From contig NZ_FQZI01000002.1 in assembly GCF_900142035.1 (NCBI RefSeq), positions 124,001-188,000 of the forward strand: a stretch of 64,000 nucleotides of DNA. Direction: 5' to 3'. Both the position numbers and the translations under genes were made by a program. This DNA comes from Flavobacterium terrae (GTDB lineage: Bacteria; Bacteroidota; Bacteroidia; Flavobacteriales; Flavobacteriaceae). Shown here one piece after another: positions 9,037 through 17,381 of this stretch; positions within the stretch are counted from its first letter, which is position 1, and every line of letters begins with the position of its first letter. The notes under the pieces were generated by a model. The model saw only the letters and a list, made by a program, of their open reading frames with translations. It was not told the DNA's origin and made no database searches.

Positions 9037-9065
9037 GTTTAAAGTCTCTCAAATAGACTTTAAAC
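9037..9065. terminator. Perfect 11-bp hairpin after tsaC, no T-tract
   Basis: GTTTAAAGTCT (9037-9047) and AGACTTTAAAC (9055-9065) are perfect reverse complements around a 7-base loop. A hairpin at an operon end suggests termination or mRNA end protection, but there is no run of T after it on either strand, so the role is uncertain. Confidence 0.4.
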
Positions 9066-9079
9066 CTTAGACTTTTATA

Positions 9080-10498
9080 ATGAACTACAAACAGCATTTA
9101 GAACATAAAATATTTGATATTGTATCACAAGCAGCTAAATCACTCAACGTTGATTGTTACGTTATTGGTGGTTTTGTTCGTGATATTTTATTGGAAAGAG
9201 AACACAAAAAAGACATCGACATTGTAGCTGTTGGAAGCGGAATTGATTTGGCTTTAAAAGTATCAGAATTAATTCCTCATAATCCTAAAGTACAAGTATT
9301 CAAGAACTACGGAACTGCTATGCTTCGCTATGAAGATATGGACATCGAATTTGTAGGTGCCCGCAAAGAAAGTTACAATTTTGACAGCCGAAAACCATTA
9401 GTTGAAAACGGTACTCTAAAGGACGATCAAGATCGAAGGGATTTTACCATTAATGCCATGGCTTTTTCTTTAAATGCAGACAATTTTGGAGATTTAGTAG
9501 ATCCATTTGATGGAGTTACAGATTTAAAGAATAAAATTATTTGTACTCCTCTCGATCCAGACATTACATATTCTGATGATCCGTTACGTATGATGCGAGC
9601 AATTCGTTTTGCTTCTCAATTGCATTTTGAGATAGAAAGTGAATCTCTAGAAGCTATTACTCGAAATAAAGAACGTATCAAAATTATATCCGGAGAAAGA
9701 ATTGTTGATGAACTAAACAAAATATTACTTTCTTCAAAACCTTCAATTGGTTTTCTGTTATTACATCAAACTGGTTTATTAGATATAATTTTACCCGAAT
9801 TAACTGCTTTGAATAATGTTGAAGAGGTAGAGGGTCACACACATAAAAATAACTTTTACCATACTCTTGAAGTAGTTGATAATATTTGTCCCAATACTGA
9901 TGATTTATGGTTGCGTTGGTCAGCTTTATTACATGATATTGGTAAAGCGCCAACAAAGAAATTCCACAAAAAACAAGGTTGGACATTTCATGGTCATGAA
10001 TTTTTGGGTGGAAAAATGGTCAAAAAAATATTTGAGCGTTTACACATGCCATTAAACCATAAGATGAAATTTGTTCAAAAAATGGTTATGATGAGTTCAC
10101 GACCAATCGTTTTATCACAAGATATAGTTACTGACAGCGCTGTACGTAGATTAGTTTTTGATGCAGGAGAAGATGTAGAGAATTTGATGACTTTGTGTGA
10201 GGCTGATATCACTACTAAAAACCCTAAGAAATTTCAAAAATATCATAACAACTTTAAGATTGTTAGAGAGAAAATTGTGGAAGTTGAAGAACGTGATCGT
10301 GTTCGTGAGTTTCAACCTCCTATTTCGGGAGAAGAAATCATGGAAATTTTTGATTTAAAACCATCACGTGAAATTGGGGTTTTAAAAGAAGCTGTTAAAG
10401 AGGCTATTTTAGAAGGAGAAATTCCAAATGAATACCAAGCCGCTTATGATTTTGTAATGAAAAGGGCAGAAAAGATGGGGTTGAAACCAGTTAAATAA
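9080..10498 (+). CDS. cca: tRNA nucleotidyltransferase/poly(A) polymerase with HD domain
   Basis: 472 residues. The class II nucleotidyltransferase head has YVIGGFVRDILLEREHKKDIDIVA, with the G-G/S-x(9-13)-DxD catalytic motif, followed by RRDFTINAMAFSL and the RRxxD-like SDDPLRMMRAIRFA. The central region from about residue 255 holds an HD phosphohydrolase domain: HTHKNNFYHTLEVVDN and LLHDIGKAPTK. This arrangement is that of bacterial CCA-adding enzymes that also carry an HD domain. It adds or repairs the 3' CCA of tRNA, needed here because the two tRNA-Glu genes in this window do not encode CCA. Distinguishing it from poly(A) polymerase I by eye is not certain. Confidence 0.85.
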   Translation: MNYKQHLEHKIFDIVSQAAKSLNVDCYVIGGFVRDILLEREHKKDIDIVAVGSGIDLALKVSELIPHNPKVQVFKNYGTAMLRYEDMDIEFVGARKESYNFDSRKPLVENGTLKDDQDRRDFTINAMAFSLNADNFGDLVDPFDGVTDLKNKIICTPLDPDITYSDDPLRMMRAIRFASQLHFEIESESLEAITRNKERIKIISGERIVDELNKILLSSKPSIGFLLLHQTGLLDIILPELTALNNVEEVEGHTHKNNFYHTLEVVDNICPNTDDLWLRWSALLHDIGKAPTKKFHKKQGWTFHGHEFLGGKMVKKIFERLHMPLNHKMKFVQKMVMMSSRPIVLSQDIVTDSAVRRLVFDAGEDVENLMTLCEADITTKNPKKFQKYHNNFKIVREKIVEVEERDRVREFQPPISGEEIMEIFDLKPSREIGVLKEAVKEAILEGEIPNEYQAAYDFVMKRAEKMGLKPVK

Positions 10499-10572
10499 TT
10501 TTAAAACCTAATATTTATCATATATTTAATAGCCAGAACTTTGTAACTCTGCAACTTTAAACTTAAAAAGAA

Positions 10573-11580
10573 ATGAACTTCAATAAAATTGCCAAAACAG
10601 CCTTAGTTTTAGTTTATTTAGTAATTATTGCAGGAGCACTAGTTCGTATGACAGGTTCCGGAATGGGTTGTCCTGATTGGCCAAAATGTTTTGGCTACTA
10701 TATTCCCCCAACAGACGTTAAAGAGTTGACTTGGGCTGAAAACAGAGTTTTCAAAAAAGGTATGGTAATCATTAAAGATGAAAAACTATTAGTAGCCAAA
10801 GAAGACTGCTTGACTGGAAAAACTTTTGAAGCTTCACAATGGGAACCTTACACTAAGCACGATTATGCTATTTTTAATCCAACACATACTTGGGTGGAAT
10901 ACATTAATAGATTAGTAGGTGCTTTAGCTGGATTGGCTTGCTTTGCAATGGCAATTGCTTCATTTTCTCTATGGCGAAAAAATAAAAAAATTACATTACT
11001 ATCTTGGTTAGTTGTTTTCTTAATGGGATTCCAGGGATGGCTTGGTGCAACGGTAGTTTATAGCGTATTAAATCCATTAAAAATAACCATACACATGGTA
11101 ATGGCGCTTATTATTGTTGCCGTTATCTTGTATATCATCCATTTAGCAAATCCTAAAACAAGCAATACAGTCTTTAATTCAATGTTTAGAAATGTATTGT
11201 GGTTGGCCTTATTTATGACATTGATTCAAGTCGTTTTAGGGACTCAAGTTCGTCAATTTGTAGATGAACAAGTTAAATCAGGAATTGAAGATCAGTCACT
11301 CTGGTTAAGTAATCCCGAAATTAGCTTTTACTTTCACAGAAGTTTTTCTATTGTAGTTTTATTAGCCAATTTATATTTATATCTACGCAATAAACGTTTT
11401 AATTTAGGATTTACTAAAATGAATTGGGTAATGATTTTATTATCTATTGAAATTATTTCAGGAATGATGATGTATTATGTTCATTTCCCTTTTGGAAGCC
11501 AAACAATTCACTTAGTTTTAGCCTCAATTCTTTTTGGTATACAATTCTATATGATTTTAGAAGCTAGAAAGAAAGGTTAA
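10573..11580 (+). CDS. ctaA: Heme A synthase (COX15/CtaA family)
   Basis: 335 residues with about eight hydrophobic segments. It converts heme O to heme A for aa3-type cytochrome oxidase in the inner membrane. Family marks are LVRMTGSGMGCPDWPKCFGYYIPPT at the N-terminus (first periplasmic loop), HTWVEYINRLVGALAGL with a heme-ligand histidine, IHMVMALIIVAV, FHRSFSIVVLL and TIHLVLASILFG with the other histidines. The long first loop, containing an additional cysteine (KEDCLTG), is normal for Bacteroidota proteins. It ends six bases before a convergent gene with no hairpin between them. Confidence 0.92.
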   Translation: MNFNKIAKTALVLVYLVIIAGALVRMTGSGMGCPDWPKCFGYYIPPTDVKELTWAENRVFKKGMVIIKDEKLLVAKEDCLTGKTFEASQWEPYTKHDYAIFNPTHTWVEYINRLVGALAGLACFAMAIASFSLWRKNKKITLLSWLVVFLMGFQGWLGATVVYSVLNPLKITIHMVMALIIVAVILYIIHLANPKTSNTVFNSMFRNVLWLALFMTLIQVVLGTQVRQFVDEQVKSGIEDQSLWLSNPEISFYFHRSFSIVVLLANLYLYLRNKRFNLGFTKMNWVMILLSIEIISGMMMYYVHFPFGSQTIHLVLASILFGIQFYMILEARKKG

Positions 11581-11586
11581 TAAACA

Positions 11587-12339
11587 TTAACCTATCCATT
11601 CTTTAAAATCTCCTACTCTTTCACGAGCTACAATTACCTCGTCGTCTTGATAAGTGGGTAAAACTAGTTTTAAACGAGAATTTGAATGCATTTGAATTTC
11701 CTTGATAGCTTTCATAGGGACGATGAATTTTCGAGAAACACGATAAAAATCTTCTGGATTGAGTTCTGTTTCTAATTGTTCCAATGTGCCATCAAGTAAA
11801 TAATCACGATTGTCCAAGGTATGTAAATAAGTTCCTTTATCTTGACTAAAAAAGCATTCTACTTCCTGAATATCTATTAACTTTAATTGTTGACCAATTT
11901 TAACCGTAAAACGCTTTTTAAATTCCTTTTCTACTGGATTAACCAACATTCTTTTTATCATCTCAAAATCTAATGATAAGTTTTGTGGTTGGTTGCGCTG
12001 TTTGAATTTATTGATAGCAACTTCTAAATCATCCTCATCAATAGGTTTTAACAAATAATCAATACTATTTAATTTGAAAGCACGTAAAGCATATTCATCA
12101 TAAGCAGTTGTAAAAATTACTGCACTTTTAATATCTATAGTTTCGAAAATTTCAAACGATAAACCATCTGAAAGTTGAATGTCTAGAAATATTAAATCTG
12201 GATGTGAGTTGTTTTGGAACCAATTAATTGATTCTTCAACAGAGTGCAACATGTTATTTACCTGTAGTCCTAATTTTTCAACTTTTCTTTGTAATAAACG
12301 TGCCGCTGGCTTTTCGTCTTCTATGATGATGATATTCAT
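11587..12339 (-). CDS. LytTR-family response regulator
   Basis: 250 residues. The receiver domain (1-120) has the acidic pair EDE at 7-9, phospho-acceptor Asp53 in LIFLDIQLSDG and the conserved Lys in YLLKPIDE. The C-terminal LytTR DNA-binding domain (about 140-248) contains FFSQDKGTYLHT, DGTLEQLETEL and FYRVSRKFIVP. It is the last gene of a five- or six-gene minus-strand set with a LytS-like kinase that is its likely partner. LytTR proteins bind two direct repeats spaced by two helical turns. Such repeats (21-bp spacing) lie upstream of the first gene of this operon and of the TonB-dependent receptor at 17382-19523, so autoregulation and receptor control are likely. Confidence 0.92.
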   Translation of the reverse strand: MNIIIIEDEKPAARLLQRKVEKLGLQVNNMLHSVEESINWFQNNSHPDLIFLDIQLSDGLSFEIFETIDIKSAVIFTTAYDEYALRAFKLNSIDYLLKPIDEDDLEVAINKFKQRNQPQNLSLDFEMIKRMLVNPVEKEFKKRFTVKIGQQLKLIDIQEVECFFSQDKGTYLHTLDNRDYLLDGTLEQLETELNPEDFYRVSRKFIVPMKAIKEIQMHSNSRLKLVLPTYQDDEVIVARERVGDFKEWIG

Positions 12340-12360
12340 TATTCTTAGCTTATAACTAAA

Positions 12361-12747
12361 TTACTTCCATTTGTTTTGATTGCCTTTCTCCTTCTCCATC
12401 AACTCCTGAATTTTTCTTTCTTCCCAATTAGAACCTAGAATGATATTAGGTAAAAATACAGACAAACCATGAGCCAATAAACCTAATCCCCAGAAAATAG
12501 CTGTAAAAAAGTTATGCATTTGAAAATAGGATTCCCCTGGGTCTAAGTCTTGAATGTTTGCAATAACAATCATAATATTTATAACTACATAAACTATTGC
12601 ATGTGTATAAAACCCTTTTACTTTTTTTACTCGTTTATAAGCTTCGAAATATTTAGCTTCCTCTTCATTAGAAGGTATAAAATTTTTCATATTTCTGCGT
12701 TCCATCCTGCGTTCTACACGACGGTCAATTCTATCTTGAATGCTCAT
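12361..12747 (-). CDS. 2TM-domain protein
   Basis: 128 residues. A charged, arginine-rich N-terminus (SIQDRIDRRVERRMERRN) is followed by the 2TM domain. That domain consists of KRVKKVKGFYTHAIVYVVINI, a first membrane helix, a short loop, a second helix (FFTAIFWGLGLLAHGLSVF) and the terminal WEERKIQELMEKE. The 2TM domain is a Bacteroidota-typical unit of unknown function. It starts two bases after the stop of the preceding 2TM gene and lies 21 bases before the LytTR gene. The N-terminal extension is the only clear difference from its two small neighbours. A membrane-associated role with the kinase is inferred. Confidence 0.8.
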   Translation of the reverse strand: MSIQDRIDRRVERRMERRNMKNFIPSNEEEAKYFEAYKRVKKVKGFYTHAIVYVVINIMIVIANIQDLDPGESYFQMHNFFTAIFWGLGLLAHGLSVFLPNIILGSNWEERKIQELMEKEKGNQNKWK

Positions 12748-12749
12748 AA

Positions 12750-13052
12750 TTATTCGAATTTATTTTGATTTTTCTTTTCATTTTCCATATACTCACGAAT
12801 TTTTCTTTCTTCCCAATCTTTACTTACAAAAGAAACTTCAAAAGCCTTTAGTCCGTGGAAAAGTAGTCCTATACCCCAACCTAACATGGGCCAGTAAAAC
12901 CACAAATGATCTTCTGAGTATTTTAAATTGATAAATAGCAAAAAAGAAATCACACATACATATGTAAAAAGATGTATGTAAAAACCTTTTATCTCTTTGA
13001 CACGCTCTTTAGCGCATTCATATCTTTTATAGTCTTCATTAAAATTTTCCAT
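12750..13052 (-). CDS. 2TM-domain protein
   Basis: 100 residues from the ATG at 13052. That ATG overlaps the upstream TAA as TAATG; a TTG three codons earlier is possible but less likely. The order is AKERVKEIKGFYIHLFTYV, first helix, FYWPMLGWGIGLLFHGLKAF second helix, and WEERKIREYMENEKKN. It is the most similar of the small 2TM proteins to the C-terminal domain of the kinase at 13375-14712 (the kinase reads FPVLGWGLGLIFHAVEVF). No catalytic motif is present. One-base stop/start overlap implies coupled translation and fixed stoichiometry with its neighbour. Confidence 0.8.
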   Translation of the reverse strand: MENFNEDYKRYECAKERVKEIKGFYIHLFTYVCVISFLLFINLKYSEDHLWFYWPMLGWGIGLLFHGLKAFEVSFVSKDWEERKIREYMENEKKNQNKFE

Positions 13053-13375
13053 TATTCCCAACGATTTTTTGATTGATTTTCTTTCTCTAAAATTTCATTA
13101 ATTTTTCTTTGTTCCCAATTGTTATCAAACAATTTCTCTGCAAATAAAATTTGTAAGGTTTGAACAACAATAAAAAAAGTCCAACACCACATTATAAAAC
13201 CAGTTAAAAACTTTAGTGGAAAAAAGTTTAAAGGTGCTCCTAAATAGGTTTTTAAAAGATAAACTAATATTCCTAATGCGTAAATAAAAAGATGAACGTA
13301 ATATCTTTTAATCTTTTGAACTCTTACTCTTGCAAATTCAAGTCTTCTTTCTTCAGGTGTTTTATAAGGTTCCAT
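13052..13375 (-). CDS. 2TM-domain protein
   Basis: 107 residues from the ATG at 13375, again a TAATG junction with the kinase stop; an ATG three codons earlier (13384) is also in frame. The core is FARVRVQKIKRYYVHLFIYA, two membrane helices, then WEQRKINEILEKE. It differs from the other copies in the second helix (FIMWCWTFFIVVQTLQILF), which lacks the GWG motif and the buried histidine seen in the other three. This may mark a different partner or a degenerate copy. Function is unknown. Confidence 0.78.
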   Translation of the reverse strand: MEPYKTPEERRLEFARVRVQKIKRYYVHLFIYALGILVYLLKTYLGAPLNFFPLKFLTGFIMWCWTFFIVVQTLQILFAEKLFDNNWEQRKINEILEKENQSKNRWE

Positions 13376-14712
13376 TAATTCCATTTATTATTTTGTTGTT
13401 CTTCCTTTTTAAGTATCTCTTGAATTTTACGATCCTCCCAGTTTTTCCCATAACCAAATACTTCTACAGCATGAAAAATCAATCCTAATCCCCAGCCTAG
13501 CACAGGAAACCAAAACCACTGAAAATCAGTCGTATTAATATTAATTATAATTAAAATTGGGATCACACAACAATAGGAAATTAAATTTGCATAAAACCCT
13601 TTAAGCTGATCTACTCTTTCTTTGGCTTTAACATAAGCCATATTTTCGTTATATATATTTTGACTCTCCATATACGCAATTTGTTTTGTTAAAATTGGAA
13701 TCATTACTCTAAAAAATGATTCATTTTGTTCTATTAATACTTTCCTTTCAGAAATTAATCCATAACGATTCACAATATTTTGAAGTCCCACTCCCCTTCT
13801 ATCTTGAAGTACTTCTTTTTTTTGCAAATTATTTTGAACTATCAAATAATTATTTTCGACATAAATCTTAATATGAAGTGGTTTCTTTTCACTAACCACA
13901 TTATGCTTGATTGTATTTTCTAAAAGCAACTGTAATGATAATGGAACTACTTTAGCTTCATTATTATTAAAATCTGATGGTAATTCAAATGTTATGCTGT
14001 TCTCGAATCTCATTTTCAACAAATTCATATAAGTCTTTGCAAAAGATAATTCTTCTTCTACCGAAATCAATTCTTTATCTTTCTGTTCCAAAACGTATCT
14101 ATAAATCTTAGAAAGCGATGTTGTGAACTTTTGGGCTTGATCTGGGTTTTCTTCTATCAAAGAACTTAACACATTTAAACTATTGAATAAGAAATGTGGA
14201 TCAATTTGATTTTTTAATGTTTCAAACTTTGCTGATGCCGTTCCTGCTATTACTTTTTGTTCTTTTAATTTATTTTCTTGATACGCTCTGTAAAAATGAA
14301 ACGCATACAACGATACAGAAACAATAAAAGTAATTACTATAGCAAAAACATAGTTTGCAGCACTTTCATGAGCAATAAAATCAGTAAAAGTTTTCTTTTC
14401 TATGATTACATCTTCTGTAATTCGAAGAAGAAAAATAACTAATAATGAAACTATAAATGATGCAAAAAAACCTATTATAATTCTTTTTAACGAAAATCTA
14501 TTTTCTTCAAAAACGCTATCCAAAAAGACAAATAAAGCTTTGTTTGCATAACCTAGCGAGAAAGTGTAAAGCATGTTATAAATAAAACTTATCAAAAGAT
14601 GATTGTCAAATTTTATTGCTCCTCCATATCCTAAATTGATTAATTGAATAATAATAAAAACAATTATGCCAAAAGTGAAAACTTTACCAATTTCTTTACT
14701 ACTTACTCCCAT
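13375..14712 (-). CDS. LytS-type sensor histidine kinase with C-terminal 2TM domain
   Basis: 445 residues. There are four N-terminal membrane segments (about 10-30, 40-62, 78-97 and 120-140). Next comes a His_kinase/LytS dimerisation region with LKNQIDPHFLFNSLN (phospho-acceptor His173) and an ATPase part with LLLENTIKHNVV and RRGVGLQNIVNRY. From about 355 a complete 2TM domain follows: KAKERVDQLKGFYANLISY, two helices, WEDRKIQEILKKEEQ. There is no recognisable extracellular sensor domain, so signal is probably sensed in the membrane or through partners. It precedes three stand-alone 2TM genes and the LytTR regulator in one tightly packed set, and follows the TPR gene by 25 bases. The kinase-2TM fusion directly ties the otherwise unknown 2TM proteins to this signalling pathway. 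Confidence 0.88.
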   Translation of the reverse strand: MGVSSKEIGKVFTFGIIVFIIIQLINLGYGGAIKFDNHLLISFIYNMLYTFSLGYANKALFVFLDSVFEENRFSLKRIIIGFFASFIVSLLVIFLLRITEDVIIEKKTFTDFIAHESAANYVFAIVITFIVSVSLYAFHFYRAYQENKLKEQKVIAGTASAKFETLKNQIDPHFLFNSLNVLSSLIEENPDQAQKFTTSLSKIYRYVLEQKDKELISVEEELSFAKTYMNLLKMRFENSITFELPSDFNNNEAKVVPLSLQLLLENTIKHNVVSEKKPLHIKIYVENNYLIVQNNLQKKEVLQDRRGVGLQNIVNRYGLISERKVLIEQNESFFRVMIPILTKQIAYMESQNIYNENMAYVKAKERVDQLKGFYANLISYCCVIPILIIININTTDFQWFWFPVLGWGLGLIFHAVEVFGYGKNWEDRKIQEILKKEEQQNNKWN

Positions 14713-14737
14713 TAGGTTCTTTTGTTTTTATTTTTTA

Positions 14738-15361
14738 TTATTTATTGCAACTTTCTAAAGTTTGTTTTGCTCTATCTAATCCCCAATTTGGATGAAAAGT
14801 AGTTTCAGGCTTAAAATTAGCAAAAAGTTCGATTGATTTTTCTACTTGAGCACAGATTGGTTTTGTATCAGCTCCTGACCATTTGGCTCCGCCTAATTCA
14901 AATTCTGCCTTACAAAAAACTACCCTAGGATTATTTGGAGCGATAGCTAGGGCTTTATAATATTGCTCCATAGTTTTTCCTGAATATTTCATTCCGTTTG
15001 TCATTGGATCTTCAACAATCCATGCCGTGTAAATCATAGCTTGCATTACCATCAACTCTGGGTTATTTGGACTTTGTAAAAAAGCTTCATCTGTAGCTTT
15101 TTGAGCTTTTTCCAATAAAACTGAAACTTTTTCTTTGTTTTCTGGTTTGAAAGCATCAACTGTGTTTACCATTGCCACATAATAATTTGGTAACCAATTT
15201 GTTTTTTCAACAGATGCAATTCTTTCAAATAATGCGGTAGCTTCTGTAGATTTTCCTTCTTTCCACATTCCAAGAGCTTGCCCCATTCCTTGTTCGTATT
15301 TTGATTGTCCAAAAATTGCCGAACTAATTAATAATACTGATAAAGTGATAATTCGTAACAT
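14738..15361 (-). CDS. Exported TPR-like protein, first gene of the LytTR operon
   Basis: 207 residues from the ATG at 15361. A longer open frame to 15439 exists, but the promoter -7 box at 15437-15444 puts transcription start inside it, so the short form is chosen. A signal peptide (MLRIITLSVLLISSAIFGQ) is followed by TPR-like helices: GKSTEATALFERIASVEK, WLPNYYVAMVNTVDAF, ATDEAFLQSPNNPELMVMQAMIYTAW and YYKALAIAPNNPRVVFCKAEFELGG. It probably acts in the periplasm. It is 25 bases upstream of the kinase in the same direction. The LytTR-type repeats upstream suggest that it is the first gene of the regulated operon. A signal-relay or ligand-presentation role for the kinase is only an inference. 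Confidence 0.78.
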   Translation of the reverse strand: MLRIITLSVLLISSAIFGQSKYEQGMGQALGMWKEGKSTEATALFERIASVEKTNWLPNYYVAMVNTVDAFKPENKEKVSVLLEKAQKATDEAFLQSPNNPELMVMQAMIYTAWIVEDPMTNGMKYSGKTMEQYYKALAIAPNNPRVVFCKAEFELGGAKWSGADTKPICAQVEKSIELFANFKPETTFHPNWGLDRAKQTLESCNK

Positions 15362-15436
15362 AGTTTTAAAAATTTTGTTTGTTAGTAATTTTAATTTGTT
15401 AATTGATGATTGAAACCTTTGTTTTAATTTCTGATT

Positions 15437-15444
15437 CAAAATTA
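15437..15444 (-). promoter_or_regulatory. -7 box TAATTTTG of the LytTR operon
   Basis: Exact TAnnTTTG on the minus strand, 31 bp downstream of the proximal direct repeat at 15476. It places transcription start near 15430 and gives a leader of about 70 nt to the ATG at 15361. Confidence 0.6.
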
Positions 15445-15475
15445 CTTCTGTGATTCTTCCTATAAAATTTATACT

Positions 15476-15509
15476 TACCGAACTGTAGTTTTTTGAGGAT
15501 GAATTGTAA
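15476..15509 (-). promoter_or_regulatory. Paired direct repeats, probable LytTR binding site (operon promoter)
   Basis: Plus-strand TACCGAACTGTAG (15476-15488) and GGATGAATTGTAA (15497-15509) are in the same register 21 bp apart. The second shares the core GAATTGTA with the copies upstream of the TonB-dependent receptor. The spacing of about two helical turns fits a LytTR dimer. Confidence 0.6.
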
Positions 15510-15556
15510 CTCTGTAAATAATATCTATTTATTTCTCTATAAAAAGAGCATAAAAA

Positions 15557-15582
15557 AACCCGAAGCTGTTAACTTCAGGTTT
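15557..15582 (-). terminator. Terminator of the T9SS type A protein gene
   Basis: AACCCGAAG and CTTCAGGTT form a 9-bp stem (one non-canonical pair) around a short loop, followed on the minus strand by a run of T. Confidence 0.75.
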
Positions 15583-15604
15583 GATTTTTAATTTTTATAA
15601 AACA

Positions 15605-17293
15605 TTATTTTTCAACAGCAAATTTGATATTACTTACTTGATTATCATTATTTACTTTTAAGAAATAAACTCCTTTTGTCAAAGAGCTAACATTAAGGTC
15701 AAACTCATTTGAATTTATTTTTTGAGATGGAATTACAACTTGACCAATTGCATTATAGACCTCTAAATTTGCATTAACTCCAAGGGATTTTAATCTAACG
15801 TTTAAATTTGTACTTGCTGGATTAGGAAAAATATTTAACCTCTCTCCAATTCCATCAACAGAATCCACTCCTAAAGCACATGAACCCGTAAGATTTAGTT
15901 CGATACCCATTTGACCTAAGTTTGCCGTTAAAAGCGTTGGAGCTCCACCTACAAGTGCGGTGGTATAATATGAAGTACTTAAATAAGTGTTAGTATAAGT
16001 ACCTATTGGATAATAAGCTGTAGCATTTGCAGTTTGAGCTAACCCAAAATATACTAATTGATTTGCTGAAACTGCAACAGAAGGACTAAAATTGAATGTC
16101 TTCATTGTACTTAAATCGCCATTAGCAATAGTTAAAGTGTTAGTACTAGTTGCTATAATTGTACCTGAACTATTCAAAATGACTCCATATACATTTCTAC
16201 CAACAGATGCTGTATTATTAGAAATAAAAACATTAACACCAGTAACTGTGGTAGCTACCGATTCTTGAAAAGGCGTGCATAGAATTCCAGAACCAGTACC
16301 AAATCCAACTGCACCAGTATAACTTATTGGGTTCTGAGATGCTCCAAAAGTATTACAGGTCACTAAATTGTTAAAGGTAGCAGAATTGTTAGTATTAACT
16401 TGATCAGCAGGCACAGTCACACTTAATGTATTTGCTCCCAAAGCTGTAGGTGTCCAAGCATTAAAATTCACCGTTTGAGTTGCTCCAGCTGCCAATGTAG
16501 CGACCATTTTAGTATCCGAATAAGTATTACTACCAGTCATATTAGCACTAACAGATATATTATTTAAAGTTGTATTACTTTTATTTCTTACGATAGCGCT
16601 TATTGCAACAGGTAAACCTAAAACATTAGCTACATTCCCCAAAGTATTAATACTTTCAACAGAGACATCATTAGTATTTGTATTAGGGAATCCAAAACGC
16701 ATAACAGGTCTAAAACTTGTTGAAGCTAAAGTCGCAGGAGCAGAAGTAGCACTAGCTGCTGAAACACAACCTCCAGTTAATCCTGAAGAATTGGCAGCAT
16801 AAGTAGCTGCTGTAGTTGCAAAAGGACCAGTTGTTGAAAAATCATAAGCCACATAAACAGAACCTCCTGTGTAAGTTAATGGTGTACCTAAAGTTACATC
16901 AATATTTGTAGCACTTGCAGGTATAGTAATCGGTCCTGAATAAACTTGTGTCATACCAGTAATGATTGTACTCCAATTTGTACCTAAAGTAAAAGAAGTA
17001 TCTGTACTATTCTTCATGTAAATGGTTATTGTTCCTGTTACTGCTATATTAGCACCAGCTGTCGTGACAAATCCAAATGAATTCAACGAAGTACTTACTG
17101 GTATAGAAGTAAGTTCAGAAGCTAAAACAAGTGATGAACCCCTCATAAATGAATGCCCACTAGTCCCATTTGGAGCACGTTGCTGTGTTGTAGAATTATC
17201 AAATACAGGTGCCAAGGTAATATTTGTCACCTGTGCTGAGACAAAACCAGCATTGAGTAATAAAAAGACAAAAATTAAAGTAATTTTTTTCAT
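15605..17293 (-). CDS. Secreted surface protein with T9SS type A sorting domain
   Basis: 562 residues. A signal peptide (MKKITLIFVFLLLNAGFVSAQ) starts the protein. The body is Thr/Ser/Asn/Gly-rich beta-sandwich-like sequence. A CARDB-like stretch NDVSVESINTLGNVANVLG near residue 212 begins an adhesion or matrix-type domain. The C-terminus LNIFPNPASTNLNVRL... GVYFLKV ...IKFAVEK is a type A T9SS sorting domain, so it crosses the outer membrane by type IX secretion and is probably anchored to surface glycolipid. No catalytic motif is seen. It lies between the LytTR operon and the TonB-dependent receptor in the same direction, 88 bases behind the receptor, and may partly be read through from it. 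Confidence 0.85.
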   Translation of the reverse strand: MKKITLIFVFLLLNAGFVSAQVTNITLAPVFDNSTTQQRAPNGTSGHSFMRGSSLVLASELTSIPVSTSLNSFGFVTTAGANIAVTGTITIYMKNSTDTSFTLGTNWSTIITGMTQVYSGPITIPASATNIDVTLGTPLTYTGGSVYVAYDFSTTGPFATTAATYAANSSGLTGGCVSAASATSAPATLASTSFRPVMRFGFPNTNTNDVSVESINTLGNVANVLGLPVAISAIVRNKSNTTLNNISVSANMTGSNTYSDTKMVATLAAGATQTVNFNAWTPTALGANTLSVTVPADQVNTNNSATFNNLVTCNTFGASQNPISYTGAVGFGTGSGILCTPFQESVATTVTGVNVFISNNTASVGRNVYGVILNSSGTIIATSTNTLTIANGDLSTMKTFNFSPSVAVSANQLVYFGLAQTANATAYYPIGTYTNTYLSTSYYTTALVGGAPTLLTANLGQMGIELNLTGSCALGVDSVDGIGERLNIFPNPASTNLNVRLKSLGVNANLEVYNAIGQVVIPSQKINSNEFDLNVSSLTKGVYFLKVNNDNQVSNIKFAVEK

Positions 17294-17381
17294 AGAATAG
17301 TTTTTTAGTTTCTACCAAAATAACCATTTTTAACTACAAAAAAAAGTTTTTGAATTTATATCACAACTTCATTAAAAAACT

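Noticed and set aside
9037..9065. Hairpin after tsaC taken as a rho-independent terminator
   Set aside because: The stem is perfect but AT-rich and has no T-tract, so I kept it only as a low-confidence feature.
12550..12931. Plus-strand frames opposite the 2TM genes
   Set aside because: The 2TM proteins on the minus strand have clear family sequence. The hydrophobic plus-strand frames only mirror their codons.
15362..15439. Extended N-terminus of the TPR protein
   Set aside because: The added residues precede a normal signal peptide and overlap the -7 box of the operon promoter.
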